A DNA stretch of 64,000 bases from Aalborgiella sp963841045. Its GTDB lineage: Bacteria > Pseudomonadota > Gammaproteobacteria > Burkholderiales > Burkholderiaceae_C. Position numbers and translations under genes: made by a program. The DNA lies in assembly GCA_963841045.1 (NCBI GenBank), contig CAWJBD010000005.1:186001-250000 (forward strand), given 5' to 3'. Shown one piece after another: positions 1 to 7,776 of the stretch. Positions within the stretch are counted from its first letter, which is position 1. Each line of letters starts with the position of its first letter. A model generated the notes under the pieces. That model worked only from the letters and a program-made list of their open reading frames with translations. It was not told where the DNA came from and made no database searches.

Positions 1-1
1 A

Positions 2-871
2 ACCTTAGTTGGCATGGTGCTCACACCCGCTTTGATTCGCGGTTGGGGTGGTTTGCCGATGTTGGGCATACGCAGCAGCGCGTATGCCACATTAACCGCT
101 TTTGTAATTGCCATCACTTGGACTGTATGGTATTTGCGCCGCCCTATACACAAGCAATTCGCAAAGGGTGAACACCCGCTGGCACCACACGCTGATTTTT
201 TGCAAACCCTGCGCTTCAACAAAGAACTGATGGCCAAAGTATTGCGCATTGGTTTACCCTCTGGCATCACCATTGTCACCATGGCATTGGCCGAGCTGGC
301 AGTTTTATCGCTGGTCAATAGCCACGGATCGCAAGCAACTGCGGCGTATGGTGCGGTGATTCAAATTGTGAACTATGTACAGTTCCCCGCCATTTCGATT
401 GCCATTGCTGCTTCAATTTTAGGAGCACAGGCGATTGGTGCAGGACGCGGACAAACGGCATTGGGGCACATTGCCAAAACGGGCATCACCTTGAATGTGG
501 TGTTAACCGGTGCGCTGGTGTTGCTGGGCTACATTTTTTCACGCGCCATGATTGGTTTATTCATCACCGACCCCGCCGTGGTTGAAACCGCGCAATCGCT
601 GTTGCACATCATGCTGTGGGGCAATATTGTGTTTGGCATGGCAATGGTTTTGTCTGGCCTGATGCGCGCCAGTGGTACCGTGTTGTTCCCAACCATCATC
701 ACCATGTTTTCATTGGCAGGAGTATTGATTCCAGTTGCAACTATTCTCAATCAACGCTATGGATTACCTGGCATTTGGGCCGGCTTTCCCATTGCGTTCA
801 CGGCCATGCTGTTGATGCAAACGGCTTACTACCGACTGGTTTGGAAGAAGAAAACACTGCGCCCAATTTAG
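2..871 (+). CDS. MATE family efflux transporter (3' part)
   Basis: This is the C-terminal part of a multidrug and toxic compound extrusion (MATE) protein, an inner-membrane cation-coupled exporter. The frame is open from the left edge, so the start lies outside the window. About 290 of the roughly 450 residues usual for the family are present. The visible part has about seven hydrophobic segments. It includes the second-half MatE pattern, with the segment starting VLRIGLPSGITI followed by QFPAISIAIAASILGAQAIGAGR, here split by residue position, and a C-terminal basic tail (KKK). The substrate cannot be told from sequence. It ends about 70 bases before the TPP riboswitch and is not part of that transcript. 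Family assignment is firm. Confidence 0.9.
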   Translation, partial: TLVGMVLTPALIRGWGGLPMLGIRSSAYATLTAFVIAITWTVWYLRRPIHKQFAKGEHPLAPHADFLQTLRFNKELMAKVLRIGLPSGITIVTMALAELAVLSLVNSHGSQATAAYGAVIQIVNYVQFPAISIAIAASILGAQAIGAGRGQTALGHIAKTGITLNVVLTGALVLLGYIFSRAMIGLFITDPAVVETAQSLLHIMLWGNIVFGMAMVLSGLMRASGTVLFPTIITMFSLAGVLIPVATILNQRYGLPGIWAGFPIAFTAMLLMQTAYYRLVWKKKTLRPI

Positions 872-939
872 CCCATCTTTCATTCGCTGGATTGATGTTG
901 CGATAGAATCCATGCTGGTCACTTGAATTCGCAAGTGGC

Positions 940-1040
940 CATTCGCTAGGGGTGTTGCAGTACAAGATAAGCATCTTGCTCTGCGACTGAGAAAGTCCCT
1001 TTGAACCTGATTGAGGTAATCCTCGCGCAGGGAAGCATTG
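940..1040 (+). promoter_or_regulatory. TPP (thiamine pyrophosphate) riboswitch
   Basis: The conserved THI-element parts are present in order. AGGGGTG lies at about 948-954. A long P3 hairpin is closed by GTTGCAG (954-960) and CTGCGAC (981-987). CTGAGA is at 987-992, CCCTTTGAACCTGAT at about 998-1012, a GAGG/CCTC P5, and CGCAGGGAAGC at 1026-1036. Two short hairpins follow (CATTG/CAATG at 1036-1049 and GGGCAT/ATGCCC at 1050-1064) and could be the expression platform. No T-tract follows them, so translational control is more likely than termination. The downstream gene is the TonB-dependent receptor, which makes thiamine or a thiamine precursor its probable substrate. Confidence 0.93.
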
Positions 1041-1104
1041 CAAACAATGGGGCATTGAATGCCCTTACCGCAAGCCGACCTGCTGTAAGCTTTGAAAAGA
1101 CCTT

Positions 1105-3314
1105 ATGGCATCATTTAATCAAAAATTTATAAGAAATTGGCCTGTAGCCGGCGTATTTATTGCCTACAGTGCTATTATATTTATAGCGTTTGGCGCTTCC
1201 AGCGTGCACAGCTCAAAACCAGGCAAATTCAAGTGAGGGCCAGCCAAACAAGGGCCAACTTAAGGCGGTGCTTGTGACAGACAAAGCCACAAGTTCTGAA
1301 TTGACCAGTTTGAGCGATGAGCCCTTGGCACGCACACCCATCAGCGCCAATGTTGTGACAGCCAAGCAAATTGAATCCGCTGGCGCCAAGCGCTTGTCTG
1401 ATTTGAACCAGTTTGACGCATCAGTCAGCGACGCCTACAACGCTGCTGGCTACTGGGACTACGCCACCGTGCGCGGTTTTGTGATTGACAACAAATACAA
1501 CTACCGCCGCGATGGTTTGCCCATCAATGCGGAAACCTTTATCCCTTTGGACAACAAAGAACAAGTTGACATCCTCAAAGGCACCAGCGGCATACAAGCT
1601 GGCACCAGTGCGCCCGGTGGTTTGATCAATTACATGGTGAAACGCCCAACACAGAATGATGTTCGCAGCATTCGCTTAGAAGGCAATAGCCACGGCAACT
1701 TGCAAGGTGCTGTTGATTTGGGTGGCCGATTTGGTAGCTAACAAAGAATTTGGCTACCGCATCAATGCGGCCTACGACAAAATCGACCACCACACATCTG
1801 CAGCCAAAGGCAATCGCCAACTATTGGCCATTGCAGCCGATTGGCGCGTCAACAAAGACAGCATTTTGGAAGCCGAAGTTGAATATTCGCGCCGCGTCCA
1901 ACCCAGCGTACCAGGTGTGAGTTTGACTGGCAACACCTTGCCCGCGGTGAATAACCGCCTCAACATCAACAGCCAAGCTTGGTCACAACCGGTGGAGTTA
2001 GAAGGCTTAACGGGATCATGAAGTTTGAACAGGCCATCAATTCACAATGGCGCTGGTCTGCCAAAGCCGGCACGCAAAATTTAAACTCGAATGACCGCAC
2101 CGCATTCCCATTCGGCTGCACAGATAGCAACGACGTGGATTATTACGCTGACAGATTCTGCCCCAATGGCGATTTTGATTTGTACGATTACCGCAGTGAA
2201 AATGAGCGCCGCCGCACCAGCGCCGCGCAATTGCAGCTCAAAGGTCAAATTGACACGGGCAACATCAAGCACCAACTCAGTTTTGAAATACTACAAGCCC
2301 AAGCACGCGACACATTTAACAGCCAAGCCTACAACTATGCGGGCATGGGAAATCTGAATACTTTGTCTGAAGCCTTTGCCGACCCCAGTTTGACTACAGC
2401 AGCTACCCAACGCAATGAACGCAGCACCGAGTTGTCTAGCCTTTGATGCGATCAGTTGGACACCAGCATTCACCACATGGACAGGCCTGCGCTATACAAA
2501 ACTGCATCGAAACGGTGTGCGCACCGATGGCAGCAATGCAACCAATTACAGTGCTAGCTTTGCCACACCATGGATCGCTGCCAGTTACCAAATCAACCCC
2601 TCACACATGTTGTATGCCAGTTATGGCCAAGGGGTGGAATCTGAAGTGGTGGCCAACCTGCCCCGCTACGCCAATGCAGGTGCAGTTTTACCGACACTCA
2701 AATCCAAGCAATTTGAACTGGGCATCAAAGGTAATTTGGATCATTTACGCTGGTCTGCCGCCTACTTCAATATCAGCCGCCCCGTGTCAGGCGATTTTGG
2801 CGATTGCGATGTGGATGGTTCTTGCATACGCCAAATCGACGGCACAGCCAAACACAGTGGTTTTGAATTCACCGCAGCCACACCCGCAGCAAGCGCTTCA
2901 CAGCCGTGGCATATGGACGCCGGCGTGACCGTTCTGAACGCGAAACGGCAAGGCAGTATTGATGCATCACAAAATGGTTTGCGCCCCACGAATGTACCCA
3001 ACTGGATCTTGCGCTTGAACGGCAGCTACAAAATTGCAGCCGTTCCAGGTTTGCTGTTGAGTGCACATTTGTCCCACGAAGGCAAACGCGCTGTGTTGCC
3101 AGACAACAGCATCATGTTGCCAGCATGGACACGCCTTGATTTGGGTGCCAGTTACGAAACCCACATCGGTCAAACAAAAACAACATGGTTCATGGGTGTA
3201 GACAATGTTTTGAACAAGACTTACTACAAAGAATCACCCTACCAATTCAGCCACAGTTATTTGTTCCCAGGCGCACCCAGAACCGTGCGCGTCGCCCTAC
3301 AAATTGCACTTTGA
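1105..3314 (+). CDS. TonB-dependent outer-membrane receptor, TPP-riboswitch controlled (frameshifted)
   Basis: The product is an outer-membrane beta-barrel receptor energised by TonB-ExbBD. An N-terminal plug domain is visible (TPISANVVTAKQIESAGAKR, then the DILKGTSGIQAGTSAPGGL segment), followed by barrel strands up to the C-terminal RTVRVALQIAL. The protein is spread over several frames, with shifts near 1188, 1738, 2015 and 2443. Each junction rejoins smoothly into the next frame. ATG 1105 is preferred because deleting one T in the GCGTTT at about 1187-1191 joins it to the plug frame and gives a good signal peptide whose hydrophobic core is encoded by a dispersed repeat. Without that repair the only start is TTG 1190, which has no signal peptide. 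The barrel resembles siderophore-type receptors. The riboswitch argues for uptake of thiamine or a related compound. It may be a true pseudogene, but the window-wide pattern suggests sequence error. Confidence 0.8.
1126..1188 (+). repeat. Dispersed repeat copy A (inside signal-peptide region)
   Basis: This copy has the order ATAAGAAATTGGCC, TAGCCGGCGTATT, TTGCCTA and then the degenerate hairpin half GTGCTATTATATTTATAGCG. Read from ATG 1105 it encodes residues NWPVAGVFIAYSAIIFIA, the hydrophobic core of the TonB receptor's likely signal peptide. Confidence 0.85.
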
Positions 3315-3366
3315 TTTGGGAAAATGAAAAAAGCCAAGCAAAATCGCGCTATAATTTAAGGCTTAT

Positions 3367-3442
3367 TCCTCAATAGCTCAGTTGGTAGAGCGCCGGACTG
3401 TTAATCCGTAGGTCCCTGGTTCGAGCCCAGGTTGAGGAGCCA
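3367..3442 (+). tRNA. tRNA-Asn (anticodon GTT)
   Basis: This is a 76-nt cloverleaf with the CCA encoded. The acceptor pair is TCCTCAA/TTGAGGA, the D-arm GCTCAGTTGGTAGAGC, the anticodon loop CTGTTAA (GTT), and the T-arm CCTGGTTCGAGCCCAGG. A TATAAT at 3350-3355, 12 bases upstream, is a probable -10 box with no clear -35. A strong terminator follows directly, so it is a single-gene tRNA transcript. Confidence 0.97.
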
Positions 3443-3452
3443 AGAATTTGCC

Positions 3453-3490
3453 AAAAAACCCGCTTTAACTTATTGTGAAGCGGGTTTTTT
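3453..3490 (+). terminator. Rho-independent terminator of tRNA-Asn
   Basis: A perfect 13-bp stem, AAAAAACCCGCTT (3453-3465) with AAGCGGGTTTTTT (3478-3490), has a 12-base loop and runs into a T-tract. Confidence 0.9.
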
Positions 3491-3556
3491 TACGTCCAAT
3501 GAATCGAAGCACATCAAGAATGCCGCAAATGTTGAAGGGTTTATTGAAGAGAGTGT

Positions 3557-3584
3557 TGTCACATATACTCCCATGGGTATAATG
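3557..3584 (+). promoter_or_regulatory. Sigma-70 promoter with embedded CsoR-type operator
   Basis: The -35 box is TTGTCA (3557-3562) and the -10 box is TATAAT (3579-3584), 16 bases apart. Between and across them lies ATACTCCCATGGGTAT (3566-3581), with arms ATAC/GTAT around C- and G-tracts. It resembles operators of the CsoR family, whose persulfide-sensing members (CstR-like) control rhodanese genes. A bound repressor here would block RNA polymerase. The rhodanese gene starts 38 bases downstream. The regulator itself is not in the window. The promoter call is good and the operator identity is an inference. Confidence 0.6.
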
Positions 3585-3622
3585 CAATGCTTGATGTAAA
3601 CCTTGGCCAAATTTAAGTACGC

Positions 3623-4040
3623 ATGAAATCCTCTATCATTCACCGCATTCAATCCATCGCCAGTACGGCAATTTTGACTTTATTTTTAGGAATCAGCAGC
3701 ATGAACGCTTTTGCAGCCCCACCCGTCGTTAGCCTAGATGATGCCCGTAAGGCATTGGAAACGGATTCATCCGCCATCATGATCGACATTCGTGAACCCT
3801 CTGAACATGCCAATGGTGTGGCCAAGGGTGCCAAGTTGATTCCCAATGAGCCAATTGGGCCGTCGCTTAGCCGAATTGCCAAAACCTGGCGCTGAAAAAT
3901 TCATGGTCATTTGCGCCACACAAAACCGGTCAGCCAATATTGTGGGCCAATTGCAGCAAATGGGTTATACCAACGCCAGCTATGTGCATGGTGGTATGTC
4001 GGGCTGGTCCATGCGTGCATGGCCGATGATCAAACCTTAA
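3623..4040 (+). CDS. Periplasmic rhodanese-like protein (frameshifted)
   Basis: This is a single-domain sulfurtransferase. An N-terminal signal peptide of about 31 residues ends at AFA. Next comes the rhodanese fold start (VSLDDARKAL, then IMIDIREPSEHANG) and the active-site loop CATQNRS with its catalytic Cys. The end is GGMSGWSMRAW. One extra base near 3845 (CCCAATGAG) breaks the frame: residues up to KLIP are in one frame and SQLGRRLAELPKPG onward in another. It would move sulfane sulfur outside the cytoplasm. It is the first gene of a three-gene operon with DUF2798 and trxC, which fits sulfide, persulfide or oxidative stress handling. Confidence 0.85.
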
Positions 4041-4051
4041 AGGTATTTTTG

Positions 4052-4285
4052 ATGAACAAACTCCCTAAAAACCGTTTTCACTTGGTCTTTTCATTGTTAA
4101 TGGGACTCATGATGGTGACTGTGGTGACTTTCGTTATCACTTTGGTCAACCTTGGTTGGACGCCAGATTTTTTCAGCAAATGGGGTAAAGTTTTCATCAT
4201 TGCTTATGCCATTGCCACGCCCATCATTTATTTCTTTGCGCCCAAAATACGCATGTTGACCGCTAAGTTTGTGGAAATGCCATGA
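4052..4285 (+). CDS. DUF2798 family small membrane protein
   Basis: This is a 77-residue inner-membrane protein with two hydrophobic segments (VFSLLMGLMMVTVVTFVITL and IIAYAIATPIIYFFA) and a charged C-terminus, matching DUF2798 in length and pattern. Function is unknown. Its start is 11 bases after the rhodanese stop, and its TGA overlaps the trxC ATG (ATGA at 4282-4285), so translation of the operon is coupled. Confidence 0.75.
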   Translation: MNKLPKNRFHLVFSLLMGLMMVTVVTFVITLVNLGWTPDFFSKWGKVFIIAYAIATPIIYFFAPKIRMLTAKFVEMP

Positions 4286-4773
4286 GCGACATCGCAGCAC
4301 CAGCAGAATTAGCCGCAACCGTCCAACAGCCATCAGCACACAACATCGTATGCCCGCACTGCCAAGAAGTGACAGCAGTATCGCCCGCAAACAGTTTGCC
4401 CGACACCTGCGGGTCATGTCAAAAAGCGCTGTTCACTGGTCAACCTGTCAACCTGACTGACGAAGCCACGTTTGACAAAACCATTGCACAAACCGACATT
4501 CCCGTCTTGGTTGATTTCTGGGCACCTTGGTGCGGTCCCTGTCACCAAATGGCGCCGGGCTATGTACAGGTTGCCAAGCAACTTGAACCCAAGGTGCGTG
4601 TGGTCAAGGCCGATACTGAAGCCATTGCCAGTTTAAGCGCGCGCTTCAACATTCGCATGGTACCCACCATGATGCTTTTTTCAGGTGGCAAAGAAATTGG
4701 CCGTCGTCCGGGTGCGATGTCAGGCAATGACATTGTGAAATGGGCGAATCTGCTGCTGAAAAATAAAATCTAA
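4282..4773 (+). CDS. trxC: Thioredoxin 2 (TrxC)
   Basis: This 163-residue cytoplasmic thioredoxin has an N-terminal zinc-binding module (CPHC ... CGSC, residues about 24-27 and 45-48) and a classical WCGPC active site in DFWAPWCGPCHQMAP, then the cis-Pro segment RMVPTMMLF. The extra zinc domain separates TrxC from TrxA. TrxC proteins are typically induced by oxidative stress. As third gene of the rhodanese operon it could reduce persulfides formed there. It converges on xthA with only six bases between the stops. Confidence 0.95.
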   Translation: MSDIAAPAELAATVQQPSAHNIVCPHCQEVTAVSPANSLPDTCGSCQKALFTGQPVNLTDEATFDKTIAQTDIPVLVDFWAPWCGPCHQMAPGYVQVAKQLEPKVRVVKADTEAIASLSARFNIRMVPTMMLFSGGKEIGRRPGAMSGNDIVKWANLLLKNKI

Positions 4774-4779
4774 CAAGCT

Positions 4780-5563
4780 TTAGATAGTAAGCACCACAGG
4801 CGCATGGTCGCTGGGGCGTTCGTTTTTGCGTGGTGTGATGTCAATTTCGCAGGCTGATACCTGCTCTTTCAGCGCATGGCTCACCAAAATATGGTCAATG
4901 CGCAAGCCCTGTTTTTTTCGGAACGCCATGTTGCGGTAATCCCACCAGCTGAATGTTTTGGGTGGATGTGGAAACAAGCGATGTGCATCGTTCAAACCCA
5001 GCGCAATCAAGGCACGCAATTGGTAACGCTCTTCTTCGGTGCAATGAATCGTGCCCTCTAGCGCAACGGGATCCCAAACATCCAAATCATCAAAAGTAAT
5101 GTTGTAGTCGCCCATGATGACCAAATTAGGGTGCGTTTGCAATTCCACTTTGAGCCAATCTCGCAAGCCTTTTAGCCAGTTCATTTTGTAGTCAAACTTC
5201 TCGCTTCCAGGCTCTTGCCCATTGGGAAAATAAGCACCGACCACGCGTATATGTCCTAGTTTTTCATCAGCCACCGTGGCAGTGATGACACGCGCCAAAT
5301 CGTCTGTGAAACCTGGGATATTTTTGACAACGTCTGCCACAGGTAAAGCAGCTTTGGTTAACAGCGCAACACCGTTGTAAGTCTTCTGACCAAACCATTG
5401 TGCGTTGTAACCTATTTGTGCAAATGCATCTGCTGGAAATTTATCATCGGTCAACTTGGTTTCTTGCAGCGCCAGCACATCGACTGGGTTGGCTGCTAGC
5501 CATTCCAACACCTGCGGTAAACGCACATTTAGAGGAGTTGACGTTCCAAGTGGCGAGTTGCAT
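4780..5563 (-). CDS. xthA: Exodeoxyribonuclease III (frameshifted near N-terminus)
   Basis: This is a Mg-dependent AP endonuclease and 3'-5' exonuclease for base excision repair. Motifs visible are ALQETKL (metal-binding Glu), GVALLTK, VVGAYFPNGQ, IMGDYNITFDDLDVWDP, and the terminal RIDHILVS and PSDHAPVV (catalytic Asp-His). An extra base near 5533 separates the N-terminal MQLATWNVNS from LNVRLPQVLEW. ATG 5563 restores the family start, and length after repair is about 260 residues, as expected. Its ATG is one base beyond the folA stop, so it closes the gst-thyA-folA-xthA operon. Confidence 0.92.
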
Positions 5564-5564
5564 C

Positions 5565-6081
5565 TTATTTGTCAAGCCGCGTGTAAGTCACAAAGCTGAA
5601 TGCCAAACCAGTCGCGCTGGTGTGCGACTCGCGTGATGTCTCTTTCCATTGCGCATCCAAGGTCGGTGCATATGCATCGCCATCAAAATCAGCGTCAATC
5701 TCTGTCACCAAAACACGCTTGGCAAATGGCAAAGCTTGCTCATAAATCTGTGCCCCACCCAGCACCCACACTTGATCGGGACTGGGGTCCAAAATCAGAC
5801 TCATGTGCTCACAAATTGATAGCGCTTCAAGCAGATTATGCGCTAGGCAGGGCGCCATCTTCGTGCCAATCTTGTTGACGGGTAACCACCACATTGGTAC
5901 GTCCAGGCAAAGGACGAAATTTGGGTGGCAGCGAATCCCAAGTTTTGCGCCCCATGATGACCGGGCAGCCCAGCGTCATGCGTTTGAGGTAGGCCAAGTC
6001 TTCAGGCAAGTGCCAAGGCATCTTGCCATCTTTGCCAATCACACCATTGCGTGCCCGTGCGTAAATGAGGTTCAGTTGCAT
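5565..6081 (-). CDS. folA: Dihydrofolate reductase (frameshifted)
   Basis: The enzyme reduces dihydrofolate with NADPH. It shows LIYARARNGVIGKDGKMPWH with the folate-binding loop, LPEDLAYLKRMTLG, VIMGRKTWDSLPPKFRPLPG (NADPH site), and VWVLGGAQIYEQALP in the second half. One extra base near 5842 moves the frame between GALPSA and NLLEALS. The repaired length is about 170 residues. thyA lies just upstream, so the two enzymes of the thymidylate cycle are co-transcribed. This function is essential in most bacteria, which supports a sequence error over decay. Confidence 0.92.
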
Positions 6082-6094
6082 GCAGACCTTTCAA

Positions 6095-6953
6095 TTACAC
6101 CGCGACTGGCGCTTTGATAGCGGGGTGCGATTCATAGCCCACGATTTCAAAGTCTTCGTACTGGTAGTCAAAAATCGAATCGGGTTTGCGTTTGATGTTC
6201 AGTTTGGGATACGCCATCGGTGTACGGCTCAATTGCAGTGCCACTTGCTCGGCGTGGTTGCTGTAAATGTGGCAATCGCCACCGGTCCAAATGAAATCGC
6301 CCACATCCAAATCGCACTGCTGCGCCACCATGTGCGTGAGCAAGGCATAGCTGGCAATATTGAACGGCACGCCCAAGAAAATATCGGCACTGCGCTGGTA
6401 CAACTGGCAGCTCAATTTGCCTTTGCCATTGGGTGTGGTGGGTGGTGCAACATAAAACTGGAAAAAGGCATGGCATGGCATCAGCGCCATTTTGTCCAGC
6501 TCACCCACGTTCCAACTGCTGACAATGATGCGGCGCGAATCGGGGTTGGTTTTCAAGGGTTTTGATGACTTCAGCAATCTGGTCAATGTGTCGCCCATCT
6601 GCTGTTGGCCATGAACGCCATTGCACGCCATACACAGGGCCCAAATCGCCATCGGGTTTGGCCCACTCATCCCAAATGGTCACACCGCGTTCAGTCAGCC
6701 AATTGTTGTTGCTGGAGCCCGTTAAAAACCACAACAGCTCGGTGATGATGGCTTTGACAAACACTTTCTTGGTGGTGACCAACGGAAAGCCTTGGCTCAA
6801 GTCATAGCGCATTTGGTAACCAAACACGCTCTTGGTGCCAGTACCGGTACGGTCTGCTTTGAACACGCCGTGCGTATCCACGTGGCGTAAAAAGTCTTCG
6901 TATTGGCTAGAGCCTTGGCTGGCTAAAGCATCTGAATGGGCTGGCATAGACAT
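6095..6953 (-). CDS. thyA: Thymidylate synthase (frameshifted)
   Basis: The enzyme methylates dUMP to dTMP with methylene-tetrahydrofolate. Motifs visible are DRTGTGTKSVFGYQMRYDL, LLWFLTGSSNNNWL, GPVYGVQWRSW, then in the next frame DSRRIIVSSWNVGELDKMAL, catalytic Cys in MPCHAFFQFYV, and the FIWTGGDCHIYSNH dUMP site. An extra base near 6554 splits the gene. ATG 6953 or 6947 are both possible starts, and neither has a strong Shine-Dalgarno. Repaired length is about 285 residues. It lies 13 bases before folA and 22 bases after gst. Confidence 0.93.
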
Positions 6954-6975
6954 GCAATTCTGTGTTGTTAAGGGC

Positions 6976-7677
6976 TTAAAAATTGAAAATCGTGATTCGA
7001 TCTCTGAAACGTTCAAATTGCATCAAGACGTCAAGTGCTTGCTTGGCAATCAAATCCGCATCAATTTTACCTGCCCGCGCAAAGGACGGACGGCTGATTA
7101 CACGGTCGATGTACGCACGCACCATTGGTGTTTCAGGTGCCAGACCAAACTTGGTCATCCAATTGAGCGAACTGCCCCACAACATGTCCAAAGCAGTGAA
7201 CTGACTGCCCAGCATATAGTCGCCTTTGGCGAGTTGCCCCGTCACGGTGTTCCACACATCGTCCACCGTACCATAGGGCATCATGCCTGGGCTGCCGGGC
7301 TCGCGCTTCAAAGCTTTGTCCACGAAAGCAGGTTCAAAACACGAACCATAAAACGCCAACCAACGCAAAAACGGACCACGCAGCGCGTCACCCATCTGGG
7401 GGCTGATACCCGCTTCAGGGTACAAATCAGCCAAATACAAATAAACGGCAGATTGCTCGGTGACCAGTGCGCCATTGTGCAAAATGGCAGGCACTTTACC
7501 CATGGGGTTGATCGCCAAATAAGCGGCGCCGCGCTGTTCGCCCTTCTTCTGGTTCAGCACATGCAGTTCATAATCCGCCCCCAACTCTTCCAACAAAGCC
7601 AACACACCGCCAGAGCGCGTTTGCGGAGAATGAAACAGTGTCACGTGCCGCGTTGCGTCGTTGAGCTTGGAATTCAT
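6976..7677 (-). CDS. Glutathione S-transferase family protein
   Basis: This is a 233-residue cytosolic GST. The N-terminal thioredoxin-like domain runs through VTLFHSPQTRSGGVLALLEE, then INPMGKVPAILHNGALVTEQSAVYLYLAD with the cis-Pro and the E-S glutathione site. An all-alpha C-terminal domain follows. AGGAG precedes the ATG by five bases. It is the first gene of the operon leading into thyA-folA-xthA. The substrate is unknown. Confidence 0.9.
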   Translation of the reverse strand: MNSKLNDATRHVTLFHSPQTRSGGVLALLEELGADYELHVLNQKKGEQRGAAYLAINPMGKVPAILHNGALVTEQSAVYLYLADLYPEAGISPQMGDALRGPFLRWLAFYGSCFEPAFVDKALKREPGSPGMMPYGTVDDVWNTVTGQLAKGDYMLGSQFTALDMLWGSSLNWMTKFGLAPETPMVRAYIDRVISRPSFARAGKIDADLIAKQALDVLMQFERFRDRITIFNF

Positions 7678-7688
7678 GGCTTCTCCTG

Positions 7689-7754
7689 TTTTATATGGAA
7701 AATCTGGCTGTATCAGGCTTATTTATTGCCTAGTGTGCTATTAAATGTATAGCA
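7689..7754 (+). repeat. Dispersed repeat copy B
   Basis: TTTTATATGG, a degenerated middle (ATCAGGCTTATTTATTGCC) and the hairpin TGCTATTAAATGTATAGCA lie in the gap between the gst start and the FAD-oxidase stop. Confidence 0.85.
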
Positions 7755-7776
7755 TATAGCGTATTCGCGTTCACCA

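Noticed and set aside
1105..3314. Programmed ribosomal frameshifting or a set of genuine pseudogenes
   Set aside because: The same kind of one-base break occurs in some 27 unrelated genes, including essential ones, and without slippery motifs or other damage. Sequence error is simpler.
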